A stretch of DNA of 64,000 bases from Aquatica leii. Its lineage: Eukaryota > Arthropoda > Insecta > Coleoptera > Lampyridae. Shown here piece by piece: positions 1-11,519 of this stretch (positions are counted from its first letter, which is position 1; the number at the start of each line of letters is the position of its first letter). Both the position numbers and the translations under genes were made by a program. Below the pieces are notes generated by a model. It did not search any database. It was not told the origin of the DNA and worked only from the letters and a program-made list of their open reading frames with translations. The stretch spans positions 188,341,027 to 188,405,026 of the forward strand of contig CM069432.1 of NCBI GenBank assembly GCA_035610365.1. The letters are read 5' to 3'.

Positions 1-214
1 AACAAAATCTTCATTTTTTTTAGAAAACCAAAACTAAAAAGTCCTAAATATAAAATAAAAATTAAATAACTATACAATCTAAAACACATTTTATTAGTAT
101 TTACATTATAAATTTAATTATAATTCATTAATTTCTTACATTCAATGTGTTGTTACTTAGAAATTTTATATATTTAGAATAATTGGCAAATTTTTGTTAA
201 TGGCGGCATAGGGA
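1..214. other. AT-rich, nothing recognised
   Basis: Low-complexity AT-rich DNA with no open frame or repeat that I can support. Confidence 0.5.
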
Positions 215-1280
215 TTCTTCATAAATATGGCTACTTAGAAATAAAGTAACTGTTAAGTGGCAAAAACTAAGGATAGCCACTTTGGAGTTACTTCCACTCA
301 TAAGTGGCAAAAAGAACTAAGAAGCATCCAATCAGATTTCAGAACACTTAAAAGTGATTTTTAAAAGTGGCAGCATTGGTGGCAACTACGTGAATTTTGT
401 TAAACGGCCACTCAATAAAATTTACATGCTTTCACGTTCATCTTCATAATGAAGTTGGATACATAACCTAACTAATTTATATTTTATTATCAACTTCATT
501 TTATAACGTATAATTACAATCAATTATTTTGAACACTCTTAATAATATTGTTATCCAGCTTATACATTTGTAATTGTTCTAAATCATTTTCACATTATGG
601 ATTATATGTGTTATTAAATGTCAAATTTCCAATAAATAACTTTACTTTACGGATTAAACTTTTGATGTCTTCATGGAAAACAATTTTAGGTTAGACAGAT
701 TTAAATACTAGCAGTGTATTTTTATTTATACCGAGCCGAGATGCATTGTAGGAAATAGGCCACTATTTAGTTACTGTAACTTAAAAGTGGATTTCAGAAG
801 TAAATGTCACTCTGTAGTGGCTTTAATCTAAACTGTCTCGTGAAAATCACTTATGGAAGTGGCTAAAACGTTACAACAACGACAACATACCACTCTAGAG
901 TGCACCTACATTTTAGGTATATTTTAAGTTTCCAAAACGTGGCCAAACTTTAATAGCCACTTTAAAGTGGTTATTACTTTAAAGTAAGATTTTAGTGATT
1001 CGATTTAGTGGTTGCCACTTGAATTTGCCACTCTAAAGTTAAAAAAACTTATAAGTGATTTTACTTAGTGAAAATAACGTTGAAAAAACTTTACTTTTCA
1101 CCACAAAGCTACAGAACTACAAAGTGGTTAAGAAAGGATGTATCCACGTAATTTCCACTATAAATCAATAGAATAAAGTTATTATTACTAAGAAGTTGCA
1201 TATAAAGTGTTAAATACGTAATAATCACTAAACTGAAGTGGCAGTATAAGTTATTCTCACTTTGATGCTACTTGGGTGTA
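215..1280. repeat. Region dense in AAGTGGC / GCCACTT words
   Basis: Short words AGTGGC, AAGTGGC and their complement GCCACT(T) recur many times in both orientations, often as local inverted pairs. An example is the gccactttaaagtgg stretch near 955-970. Such word clouds are typical of subterminal repeats in non-autonomous hAT-like elements. The region ends exactly where the mariner-like fragment loses its 3' part. I could not find clear terminal inverted repeats or a target duplication, so its class stays open. Confidence 0.5.
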
Positions 1281-1284
1281 TTTA

Positions 1285-1700
1285 ACAGTTCTGAAATGAT
1301 TGCACTGTTATGGGGTGGTGCACCATCTTGTTGAAAAAATAAATTTCTTTTCCCATCTAATCGCATGTAATCAAAAATTCTTAAACATGTTCGTTTAGAA
1401 TTTCATAATATCGTTGATTGTTTAAATTTTCTTGAAAAATGTCGTAAACCAGAATTCGATTTCCAATTAGGGCACACCACACGCTAAAACCAAAGCTCGA
1501 CTTGTAGAAATTCCTACTTCTGCTTTAATTTGACAGGACATTGAAGGTTTTGCTACTACATTGATAGAAGCTTTTTCCATATCTTGAATAATGCAATTTC
1601 TTGTTCTTGGTTTATCAAATGATCCATGATTCCTGAGATTTTGTTTCAATCCCATAAAAATTTATGAGGTTGTCTTCTTTCTGGGTTTTCATAATTTGGA
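1285..1700 (-). pseudogene. Mariner-like transposase fragment, internally deleted
   Basis: Read on the minus strand, an N-terminal helix-turn-helix part (1467-1655) shows GSFDKPRTRN and IKAEVGIS. This resembles the DUF4817-type HTH of insect mariner-like proteins. It is followed at once, in another frame, by a catalytic-core piece: VWCALIGNRI at about 1450-1480, then FQQDGAPPHNS at about 1305-1340. The latter carries the conserved second Asp of the DDE triad. In intact relatives roughly 100 residues lie between these two parts, so an internal deletion with a frame change is likely. Everything after the QQDGAPPH motif is missing, including the third acidic residue and the WPPRSPDL-type motif. 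It cannot encode an active transposase. Confidence 0.72.
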
Positions 1701-1760
1701 AAAGTCATTGCCCTTTATACGAAGTAACTATCAATACTAAATGATTTAATTTGTACACAT

Positions 1761-3430
1761 TTTTAATGACAGAAGCCTACTATGAGAAAACTACAACGAA
1801 ACACGTGTTTGTTAAAAATATCGATTTTTTGATAAAATGAGAAAAAACTAACGATTTTAATAGCCTAATAGCCTACTATGATTTGCATTTAAAAATACAC
1901 AACTATATACCATAATGTAATTAATTTATTGAAAATTATAGAACGCCATTGCATTCTACTCAAAAAAGGGCCTTAATGGCACATAAGACGTTTTCCTCTA
2001 GTTTGAAAAATAACCGAAATATCGCCATGTGTCGAAAACTGAGAAAATCAAACTTTCGCCTATGCCTGGAAAACAAAAAACAATCAAGTATACGCGGTCC
2101 ATTTCAATACACCTAAAAAGTAAAATCATCAAAAATAATAAATAATCAACAAATAAAAAATTTTTCAAATTTAAACGACAAAAACACACATATTTATAGC
2201 GCATTAATAGTTAACAGTAACGTTAAAGTTGTATTGCATTATTTGTTGTTTAAAACCTTTAAAATTAACATAACCCATTGCAAGTTAATACAATTTTTTT
2301 ATTAAAAATGACATTTCGAATGCAGTGCAGTATGATGGTTGTAGAGCGAAACAATGACAAAATACAATAAGTTGGTTGTACGTAACCACGTAACTGACTT
2401 AATAAAACTATTAAAAGGCAATGCAATAAGTATAACTATATAAAGCGCGAATAAAACAAAAACAGAAACTATAAATAAGCACTACGAACATTCAAGAGAT
2501 TATTTTATAGGGAGCGCACAAAATCGTATGACTATTAATTAGTTTCATTTGTAAGCACATAAAATGTATCTCGTTTCACTTAAGTTGATGTTAACGAAAC
2601 GCGCATTACAAAAAAACATTAAGTAGATATGCATAATGAAACAATAAAGATAGCTCTACGCTTGAATTTGGTACACAATCAAATGTATAAAATAATCATA
2701 ATAATGTTTCATTCATATTCAAATACCTCGTGTTTTCAAACTAAAATGATTATATGGCTTCCTTTCCGTATCAACCTTTTATTGACTCACATGCAAATAA
2801 AAAAAATGTTCAAAAAATCATTCGTATTTATAAAGCACAACAAAAATCAGATAATTAAATAATCTGCAGTACTATTACAGCGATATCATCAACTATTGCT
2901 GTTTTACAGAACGATAAAAAACATATATGCATCGAATGCAGAGTTTTAAAGCGGAAAATCTATTCAAAAAGACTTTAAATATTTAACTACAAATATGTTC
3001 AAAATGTATAAAAAGGATCTAGATTCAAAATATTATAAAATAATAATAAAGAATAATCAGATTGTAGTATTAATCAAGTGGTAACTTTGACATTGCCCAC
3101 ATTTAAATTAATTATATTATTCGTGTTTTTTACCCTACCACTTTTTACAATTTCCATTTTTATCTTTTAAGAATATTTATGTTTATTAAGATACTAGTAA
3201 TTAAATTTTTTTATTAGAAGTAACACTAATAAGGATTACACGATTTTTAAAAAGTGATTCGATTAAAACTATGATATTTTTACGAGTTTTAAGAGTAATT
3301 TCATTGAAAACTAACTATTTACACGTGATTTAAAAGTTAAGTAGACTTAATTTTTAATTCAACAACTTTGCACTTTATTATCTACACTTGATGCACTTGC
3401 TTATTTTAACAAGACGTTCACTTACACAAC
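1761..3430. other. AT-rich, nothing recognised
   Basis: Several short open frames exist, for example 2629-2862. They are low-complexity, match no family I know, and are the length expected by chance in AT-rich DNA. Confidence 0.5.
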
Positions 3431-3434
3431 GTGG

Positions 3435-3545
3435 TATTTATTTAAACTGCACCGCACTACTTATTTAGACTGATTCTTAACACTTTCGATTTCTAACTAG
3501 ACTAACTTCAAATCCCTTCGAATACCTTTTATATTTCTTCCTTAT
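3435..3545 (-). repeat. LTR-like promoter fragment, copy 1
   Basis: About 65 bp around 3467-3531 (agactgattctt, a gap, then ctaactagactaact and ttcgaatac.ttttat) recurs at 18428-18492. On the minus strand the order is TATAAAAG-like box, then about 30 bp, then an AGTC-rich start-like region, then AATAAA. This is the layout of an LTR promoter and polyadenylation region. It is an old LTR-element fossil fragment; no interior coding was recognised. Confidence 0.4.
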
Positions 3546-3599
3546 TTGATCTACAACAGGAGTTCCTAAACTCTTTTATTTAATTAATTTTAATGACTT

Positions 3600-4578
3600 G
3601 GATGAACCTGATGTTTGTGAGTAGCAAATGCAAATCCCTACAAGTACTAATTTCTAGTCGGTTTCGTTTTTTTTGTGATGAGGCTCATAACAACACTGAA
3701 TCCACGTTCTACCAAATAGAAAGACGAAAAACCAATCAACAGCTTCTGTACAGTAACCCATAATACTGGATATAAAATTAGGATCTGTTTTTGTAACCAG
3801 AAGTTGTCGTGTCCTTGTTTAAACATTGGTTTTAGTTCCTCATTTGTGGATAATTCAATAAGTATTTATGTATTCGATTACTTGCAAAAGCGTTCAACAC
3901 CCAATCAGGAGTATCTAAGTGAAGAATGTCTTCAAATATTTGGTTAACGCCCGAATGAATCGCCGTTAAATGTTGACAATAAGCAAACACATCTTCATTT
4001 CTATTTTGCAATTTTGAAAGATTTGAAAACTGAAAACATTCTCCCCTTCCCAAGTTTTGTTTGTACATCAAAAATTTTGCCACAAATGCAGATATTACAC
4101 TTTCAACTATGATTAAATTTAATGTGTCACCTTGTAGTTTCAAATTATAAATATGGCAAATAAATCAGTCATATAAGCGATATTATCTTTTGAGCTAATT
4201 AAATTCTGCCGCAAATCATTGTCTTTATTCTCCAGGAATGCCAACACTGAATCAAAAACCGAGTGATCCAAACATGCACTTTTAAATAACCAACGATAAG
4301 TAGTAAACGATTATAATCGTCATTATTTTTCAAACAAAGTTGAGCAAATAATCTCTCATTTAAAGCATTCCTTTTAATTTTATTAACTGCTCTAATGACT
4401 TAATGTAGTGATTCATGCAAACGTTCACTAAGGTTTTTTGCGATCAAATAATGTCAATAAATGACACAATGTACAGATAATACATTCGGTATAGCTTGTT
4501 TTAAGCATCCCAGAAATCCTCGGTCTCGTCGGAGCACCGTCAGTAGCAACGGAGATAATATTAGTTAAGAGTATACCT
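3600..4578 (-). pseudogene. hAT transposase, catalytic core and C-terminal dimerisation part
   Basis: Minus-strand similarity to ZBED5-like hAT transposases comes in this order: SVATDGAPTRP (4530-4560, equivalent to the CTDGAPAM motif with a conserved Asp), IKRNALNERLFAQLC (about 4330-4375), FDSVLAFLENKDNDLRQNL (about 4200-4260) and AYMTDLF. The open stretch 3832-4143 follows (LQGDTLN, then LGRGECFQFSNL and TPDWVLNAF). Last is the hAT dimerisation segment, NFWLQKQI to FYLVERGFSVV (about 3690-3800), whose LVERGFS is the usual A/SxVERxFS signature. Several frameshifts and stops separate the pieces, so it is a pseudogene. Confidence 0.72.
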
Positions 4579-4589
4579 GTTATATAAAA

Positions 4590-6320
4590 AAAAATGAGGG
4601 CGTGTACTAGTGTACACGTGTAAGAAGTGAAACTTCTTTATGGCCTTATTTTTCGCAAAATGATCTACATGCAACTTTTCAGAAATTGGTTAAATAAAGT
4701 TAAATTAGATAAAGTTTAAACAAAAGGATTTTATTATCATAGACATGAATACAAATAATACAATTATTTCACTTTAACTTTTTGCTACTAAGATTATTAC
4801 AGCATTTCATTAATTGTAATAGAATTATTACTATCATTGTCATCGTTATTATATATTTTTGTAATTAATGGCTTATGGTAACTGAAATATGAAATTGAAT
4901 CTACAAAAATTAGTTAATTGATTTACAAAAATTAATAACATATTTCAGAATTTATCCTCTATGCCAATTAATTGATGTTCATTAAATTAGCAGTCGTATT
5001 AATTAAAAATGTGACGCGTAACGAAATAAGCGACATGCTATCCCTACTGCGTTGGAGAAACTGAAAGTACTCTTCGTCTGAACCAACCGTGGTAGGGGCA
5101 AGAAAAAGATGGCGCGTAACGGAAAAATGTGACGCGTAAAATGTGACGGCAATTTTTTTCCAACGCCGATAAAGAAGTTTTAATTCAATAATACAATTAT
5201 TTAAATTTAATTTTTTGCTACTAAGATTATTACAGCATTTCATTAATTGAAATAGAATTATTACTATCATTGTCATCGTTCAATCAGAAACTGAGTTTAA
5301 CCTTAAATATCTTAAATTTAAACATTAAATTAGCAGTCGTATTAATTAAAAATGTGACGCGTAACGAAATAAGCGACATGCTATCCCTACTGCGTTGGAG
5401 AAACTGAAAGTACTCTTCGTCTGAACCAACCGTGTTTCACTTTAACTTTTTGGTACTAAGATTATTACAGCATTTCATTAATTGTAATAGAATTATTACT
5501 ATCATTGTCATCGTTATTATATATTTTTGTAATTAATGGCTTATGGTAACTGAAATATGAAATTGAATCTACAAAAAATAGTTAATTGATTTACAAAAAT
5601 TAATAACATATTTCAGAATTTATACTCTATGCCAATTAATTGATGTTCATTAAATTAGCAGTCTTATTAATTAATAAATACTATTTTAATGAAATCATAT
5701 ACATTGACCGATAGTTACAATAAGAAACTGAGGTTAATCTTAAATATCTTAAATTTAAAATTAGATAAATTTTAAACAAAAGGATTTTATTATAGTAGAC
5801 ATGAATACAAATAATACAATTATTTCACTTTAACTTTTTGCTACTAAGATTATTACAGCATTTCATTAATTGAAATAGAATTATTACTATCATTGTCATC
5901 GTTCAAACAGAAACTGCGGTTAACCTTAAATATATTAAATTTAAAATGTCATCGTTCAATCAGAAACTGAGGTTAACCTTAAATATATTAAATTTTAAAT
6001 GTCATCGTTCAATCAGAAACTGAGGTTAACCTTAAATATTTTAAATTTAAATTAATAACATATTTCAGAATTTATACTCTATGTCAATTAATTCCACCCA
6101 AGTATTAGAAAAATAGATATAATTACTTACTTTTGTTAAAAATCCACTGGAATTAGAATTAAAATAAAGCCTTTGATTTTGTTGATCACTTTAGTATTGA
6201 TATATTATTTATCACGTCGCTACGCTACGGAAAAATGTGACGATGAAAAATGTGACGTGACGCGTAAAATGTGACGGTAAATTTTTTTCCAACGCCGATA
6301 AAGAAGTTTCACTTCAAAAA
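4590..6320. mobile_element. Repeat-bearing DNA element nested in the hAT transposase
   Basis: Perfect 18-bp inverted repeats, GAAGTGAAACTTCTTTAT at 4624-4641 and its complement at 6298-6315, bracket the insert. It splits the hAT reading frame. Inside, blocks are duplicated two to four times: the ttcactttaacttttt-to-tcatcgtt block at 4768, 5436 and 5824; an atgtgacgcgtaacg-to-ctgaaccaaccgtg block at 5006-5090 and 5350-5434; and ccaacgccgataaagaagttt at 5160 and 6290. Three short tandem units follow one another at 5880-6050. No transposase is encoded, so it is non-autonomous. The superfamily is not identified. Confidence 0.6.
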
Positions 6321-6429
6321 TTTGTTTAATTTAGCAACGTTTCACCCTTTTGTATCAGTTTTCAAACATTTAGTAAATAACAATTCCTGGGAAGATTTTT
6401 CTTATTTTACAAATCTCTCAAAGCCTAAA

Positions 6430-6715
6430 AGTAAAGTCACATAAATAGTTTTCTACACACTGTGCCATCTAGTCGATCCTTCTTCGTACACTATTATAGC
6501 TCAGTGAATTTCTTTTGGTAATATCGAAAGCTGATTTCTGCAACACGGTGTGTATTACCTCACTTACAGTTGGTAGAATTAGATCTTCACCAATAGCGCG
6601 CGACTTTCCGGACTTCGCAATCATTAAAGAAATATTATAAAAAGCACGCAGTCCATCGTCAGCTCGGTTAGATGTTGTCCGTATAAGTTCTTGCAATGTC
6701 GGTGTTTTCAATTAT
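6430..6715 (-). pseudogene. hAT transposase, N-terminal half, upstream of the nested insert
   Basis: The open stretch 6469-6711 on the minus strand reads NISLMIAKSGKSRAIGEDLI, followed by LPTVSEVIHTVLQKSAFDI and SVRRRID. This matches the segment just before the first catalytic Asp of ZBED5-like hAT proteins, whose family form is roughly 'xxLxIAKxxKPHTIGExLxLP…xxVxRRI'. The next expected region, a DESTD-like motif, is not seen before the nested insert. The same gene resumes at 4578. It is therefore one gene in two pieces with part of its core lost. Confidence 0.7.
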
Positions 6716-7355
6716 TTTTCTTTGATTGTTTGAAAAAATGTTAAATCCTTATTCTTTTGTTTCTATGGATTTTTATTAAATGTTTCTTAAGTTTAAAAGG
6801 TTTCATTAAATCGTTTAACATCGTTTCATTATATAGAAGACACATAGATAAAGTACTATTTCCTAGTGACGGAATACAGACATATTGATTATATTCAACA
6901 CTGTATTGTCTGTATTTTTTCTTACGCTATCTGCGTAACAATACAAAAAAATTATAATTCTTTTTGTACAACATTACGATAATTTGTTGTATGCACTTTA
7001 CAACACGCATAACACAGAACTAAATTGTTAATTAGATGCACGACTCCTTTATAGTTCATATTATAGACTAGTGCAGATATAGACTGTATTGCGGCCGTGT
7101 ATAAACCTGTATAGATAGGCCTAAATTACCGCGATACCTGTTATTACTTGTATTTTATGCACCTGTCTATATTTATATTTACTTAGGACGTAAAAATCGC
7201 TAATAATTTATTTATTGTTATTTATTTTAAATTCCATATTAATAAAAATGTGCCACAATTTTTTAATGTTATATTAAACCTTGCGCGGACCCCCTGACGT
7301 TGTTCAAGGACCCCCAAATCAATTTTCCATGAACTATTTTTTAACGAAACACTAT

Positions 7356-8345
7356 TAGAATACAAATACAGAAAACTATTAAATAACAAAAAATCTTAAT
7401 TAGAAGCGCATACAAATTATGGTTTCCATATTTAAATTTAAAAAACAAACTCCTTTAAATAAACAATATACAACTTAAATTGTTCACGTAACTGCATAAT
7501 CAATGCCTAAATATTTTTTGTTGTAATGCACTTAAGTCGGCCAAAATTAATTTCCATTATAAATTATTATCAGTGATGGAAAGTTTCATAACATAAAATA
7601 ATAGAAATTTATTTATTTTACGTAAATATAACCCAGTTTTGTATTATTACAGAAACGTTAAATTACGTTTCGCCAACAGTTTAATTAATTAAAAAAAAAA
7701 TGGTAAGTACGCGAAGAATTTAATATACCCCAATTTTATTCTAAAAACAAATTTTAATTATGCGATCAAGAACAGTCCTACTTTTTAGACCACAAGTTTT
7801 AAAACAAATTTAAATAAATATGAACACACAAAAAATAATTTAGAAACGTCACGAAAATTAATATTTATCCTAAATATAAAAAGTTAATTAAACCTCGTAT
7901 TGTTTTCTGAATCTTGACATATTTTAAACATTTCCATTATTTCATTTATCAGCCTATAACTGTTGTCGATATTGCTAACTACTTTTTCAATAATGCTGCT
8001 ACAAAGTCTTGTAACAACGTAAGTCAATGCCGTACATTATTAAATGAAGTGTTAATATTCTCACTGATTTTAGTGTTGAAAACATTTATAGGATGCTTGA
8101 TTCGAAGGTTCATGTAACGAAACGATGAAACACTCAGATGAAACAAAGCTGGAACTTGCGGTGGTGCCCAATTTCACTTCATTTTTTGTATTTTTCGGAT
8201 GTAGCGTTTATTATTACTAAACAAGATATTCCTTATGCTTTGTTTTATGTTTTAAAAATACATATAAGTCTTAATTTCACTCAGCCGTGCTAAAAAATAA
8301 TTATAGTAATTGTAGAATTAGATCCGCACGAGCTTCCGCCTTGTA
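7356..8345. other. AT-rich, nothing recognised
   Basis: There is no supported gene. The short open frame 7914-8117 has no recognisable motif. Confidence 0.5.
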
Positions 8346-8349
8346 CGCT

Positions 8350-8586
8350 GCAAAAACTGTACAATATAGATGAAAATTGCACATAAACAATTTATTGAGC
8401 ATAAAATTTACTACAAAAAAGTCCGCGGGAGTGTATAATTATATCTAATAGTTTAAGAGCAACTTTGCACACTTCTATCTTCTAAACTATTGAAGGTAAT
8501 TGTACCCTTCCGCGAACTTTTTAATAGTAATTTTGTCCTCTATAAAAATGTTTATGTGCAACTTTCTTCTATCTTGCACCGTTTCA
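8350..8586. repeat. Long imperfect fold-back hairpin
   Basis: Two arms of about 105 nt, 8350-8459 and 8480-8586, are inverted copies of each other at roughly three-quarters identity by eye. Shared landmarks are ttgcacataaac in the left arm against gtttatgtgcaa in the right, and aaaagtccgcgg against ccgcgaactttt. The loop is only about 20 nt (agagcaactttgcacacttc). This is a fold-back MITE or hairpin-forming locus. No target duplication was identified. Confidence 0.7.
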
Positions 8587-8589
8587 GTT

Positions 8590-9290
8590 ACACAGCTACT
8601 CTTAACCGCAAGAAAAGTCGCGATGGTCACCAAAAGCAACTCGACCGAAATACACATGTTCTACTAAACCGATAATTTATGTTCAAATTTTAAAATGCGT
8701 AAACGAAGTAATAATTTAATAAATCTGGTTTATAAAGTTTTATAATAAAAACTATCAGTAATTACTAGTTTGTCATAAACGAGTTCACTGTAAAGTTATC
8801 AACATAGGACGAAAGTATGTAAAATAAAATTTGAGTAAATTTTGAATGTTGAAATTATTAACAGTCAAGCAATTGTAAATATTATTAGCGTTATAAATCT
8901 GTTAAGACTAGAGAAAGAATTCATGTTAAAGTAAAGTTCATCTCTTTAATGCTTCTTTATAGTCAGTAGCGCATTTGTTTAATATTAATAGGAGAAAGAA
9001 TTGTAGAATCGGTAAATTTTTATTCCATTTGAAACACGCAGTGCGGTCCAGTAACAAAACGTCGTAACACCTTAAAGGTAAAAAGAAGTATAACGCCGCT
9101 TTCAACAGATTGAGTAAAAAATGGAAAAGCCAGTTGGCAGATTTGGTACTGAGAGGGTTCGTGAACTTAACCAATCAGAAAAAAGCGTTTTGGGAAATAA
9201 AGTCAAAATTGCGTACAAAGAAAGAAGGTGTTTTAAACAACGGTTTTAAAAACCCTGGCGCGGTGCAAAAACGAAGGGGAGTTCTTCTTT
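8590..9290. other. AT-rich, nothing recognised
   Basis: No gene is supported. The ends of two overlapping opposite-strand open frames (8938-9174 and 9110-9445) look like chance frames; the second is carried by the tandem repeat to its right. Confidence 0.4.
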
Positions 9291-9296
9291 TGATTT

Positions 9297-9470
9297 ACTC
9301 GCAAAAAAGAAGTTACTGTCGAGCTGTTTTTTTTTACCTTCCGGAAAAAGTTATTTACGCGTTGGTTTTTTTTTCACTTATCCGAAGAAAAGTTACTGAC
9401 GGGTGGGGTTTTTTTTTTCGTACTCGCGGAAGGAGGAGTTACTGACGGGCTGTTTTCTTTTACGTACATT
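9297..9470 (+). repeat. Degenerate tandem repeat, about four units of roughly 43 bp
   Basis: The motif (a)agTTACTGacGGgctgTTTTTTTTt…ctCGCggaa recurs about four times. The repeated word gttactg or gttattt falls near 9311, 9350, 9391 and 9438, each followed by a G-rich word and a T-tract. It is moderately GC-rich inside an AT-rich surround, and it keeps a 111-codon frame open by chance. Confidence 0.55.
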
Positions 9471-9474
9471 TATT

Positions 9475-11225
9475 ATTATTTATCTTTGAGTGTACCTATT
9501 GTATAAAGTTATTAGGTAGTCAAGACCCAACAAACCGCAATACGCGATCTTCAATTTGAGGATTAGACACCATATAAAAAGGTCAGAAATTAGTTAAATT
9601 TATCTGGATATGCGTTTATAAGTTTTTTATTTGATTATTGTACGAGAGATGCGATGAACTGTCTCACGCGAGAAAATTGAGAATGATTATTTAAATTTAA
9701 TTATATCGCTTAAACGAGGTTGTTTGTTTGTATTTTGTTGCAAACTTATAGAGCAAATTTAATATTTTCTTTTCTTTGTCTTTGGCAATTAACAAGTCGC
9801 TTATAAGTTTAGTTTTACTTTTGTGCGTCAAAGGATCACGCTAAGAACACCTAGAGAATTTAATAAATAGACATGTCGATTATTTCGCACTAAACTATTA
9901 TATACTACTAAAGCTATAAATGGGAAACAACAACCAGGAGTGTTTGGATTTAGAGTTTTTAGTGCTAATTCAATGCCGAGCACAATTTCCGTTCCTCTTG
10001 GAGAGATAAAGGGCAAACAAATTGAACTACAAAAATGGAAAAAAAAATGTTGACGCCAGCCTATTTACATGCCATGACGTTTGTTCAAACGCATGGATTT
10101 AAGATAACGCGATCGGGTTTCTCTTTAGATATGTCGCTAGAAGCTATGTTTTATCAGCGCGCAGCAATTTTTGGTAATGAACGATCTCGCTCATAATTTG
10201 TTATCACTAAAAAATCTCTATAAGTCATTGGTGTTGCTGATTCATCATCTTTCAGCAATAAAGAGGTTATGGGAAACAATTCTTGGGAATTTCACAGACA
10301 ATTGTTAACTACAAACAATTCGTGAATTATCATACGACTCTATTTTCGTTTAATAATACCTAGAATACTAGTTATTTGTGTTTTTGTATTATTTATGTAT
10401 GCATTTTTATCCTTGAAAATTGTAATAAATCTTGTTCATTATATTACGTAGGTAATATTGTGTTTGTTTTCAACACCTTCCAATAATTGCAAGATTTGCG
10501 ATATCTGTGAATTTTTTATTCTTTAACTTGCTTAATTCAACAAATTAATTTTTTTGCGTGTTCTATTATTTGATTCTCATAAATTTTCTTTACATTTATT
10601 TTGGCTCAAACACCATCTCATTTCAATCGTTTTCACTTTTTTTATTTTAAACTTTGTACGGTTTTTATTGCTTAACACTAACTTTTTGCTGTTGTTTTCT
10701 TCATATGTTCTACACAGAAAAAAAAGTTATCTCGAATTGAAGACTTATATTCTCTTGAATATTTTTACTAGATTTAATTAAAGCTGATCTTAAACTAAGA
10801 GAAATATATCATATTAAGATTTTTCAGTTTCTTAATACAGGAAACTTATTTTTTTAGGAATAGTTCTTGTTTTAAAGAAATGTCATAGAAACAATGCAAC
10901 TGCGTTCTAATATCAAAGAAAACGATGCACTTCAATGTATAAAACTCTGTTACAAAAATTAAAGCCATAGAAACATTGATGTTCTAAAATGGAGAAATTA
11001 ATTAATTTATTTTAAGAATCGTACTTTTAAAAAATGCTTCGCATGCAGCTACGTGACCGCGTTATCATCATTACCTCGAATTGAATGTGTGTATGCATCG
11101 TGTGAAAAAGATCAATCTAATTTTAGCATTTTTATATTAAGATTATTGTGATTCGTGCTTGCGTACGCATTGTGCAAATTGTGCGGTGTATTTAGAACGT
11201 TTGGACCTGTGCGTTGTTTGAACAC
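9475..11225. other. AT-rich, no supported gene
   Basis: A small frame at about 10035-10181 has somewhat richer codon composition but matches nothing I recognise. The frame at 10554-10781 is T-rich low complexity. Confidence 0.45.
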
Positions 11226-11229
11226 AAAG

Positions 11230-11510
11230 GATTGTATAAAAATTGGGGACCCTTAAAAGAAATTATCCAGAACTACTACAGGTATCTATTTGAATCACTT
11301 CTTTTTTTTTATTGGTGTAAATTTTGATGGTGCAATGTTTGACTGTCAATTTTTTAATTTAAATTTTAATTTTGTATTTTATTTATACAGAATAATTATC
11401 GTTGTGTGTCGGCGTTACGCAATTCTGGACCTACTGGTACTGCGGTTTCAAAAGACGCTTAGAAATTGGTACACCAGCCGAGTTCAACTCACTAAATGCA
11501 GATGATGAAA
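11230..11510 (+). other. Possible exon-intron-exon remnant
   Basis: A plausible donor (ctactacag/gtatct, near 11280) is followed by about 110 bp of T-rich DNA and an acceptor-like ttatttatacag near 11392. Beyond it is a GC-richer stretch of about 120 bp. In one frame the downstream stretch encodes FWTYWYCGFKRRLEIGTPAE and ends at a stop near 11510. No family is recognised. It could be a host-gene exon, an element fragment or chance. Confidence 0.2.
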
Positions 11511-11519
11511 ATCTTTACT

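Larger units (their letters stand above)
3557..7355 (-). mobile_element. hAT element, ZBED5-like, with a nested insertion
   Basis: A hAT transposon lies on the minus strand. Its left terminus (3557-3577) reads CAGGAGTTCCTAAACTC, close to the CAGNGGTTCTCAAACTTTT ends common in this hAT group. Transposase similarity runs from about 6715 down to 3600 and is interrupted between about 4590 and 6320 by another repeat. Near 7275-7315 two 'ggaccccc' blocks resemble the GC-rich inner part of the right end. The right terminus itself is degenerate (gaaacact at about 7340), so the right border is approximate. No 8-bp target duplication was confirmed. Confidence 0.6.

Noticed and set aside
2629-2862. 77-codon gene
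   Set aside because: AT-rich low-complexity frame with no motif.
9110-9445. 111-codon gene
   Set aside because: The frame is kept open by the tandem repeat and T-tracts; no domain was found.
10035-10181. Small protein of about 48 residues
   Set aside because: Codon composition is slightly richer than its neighbours, but there is no recognised motif or conservation evidence.
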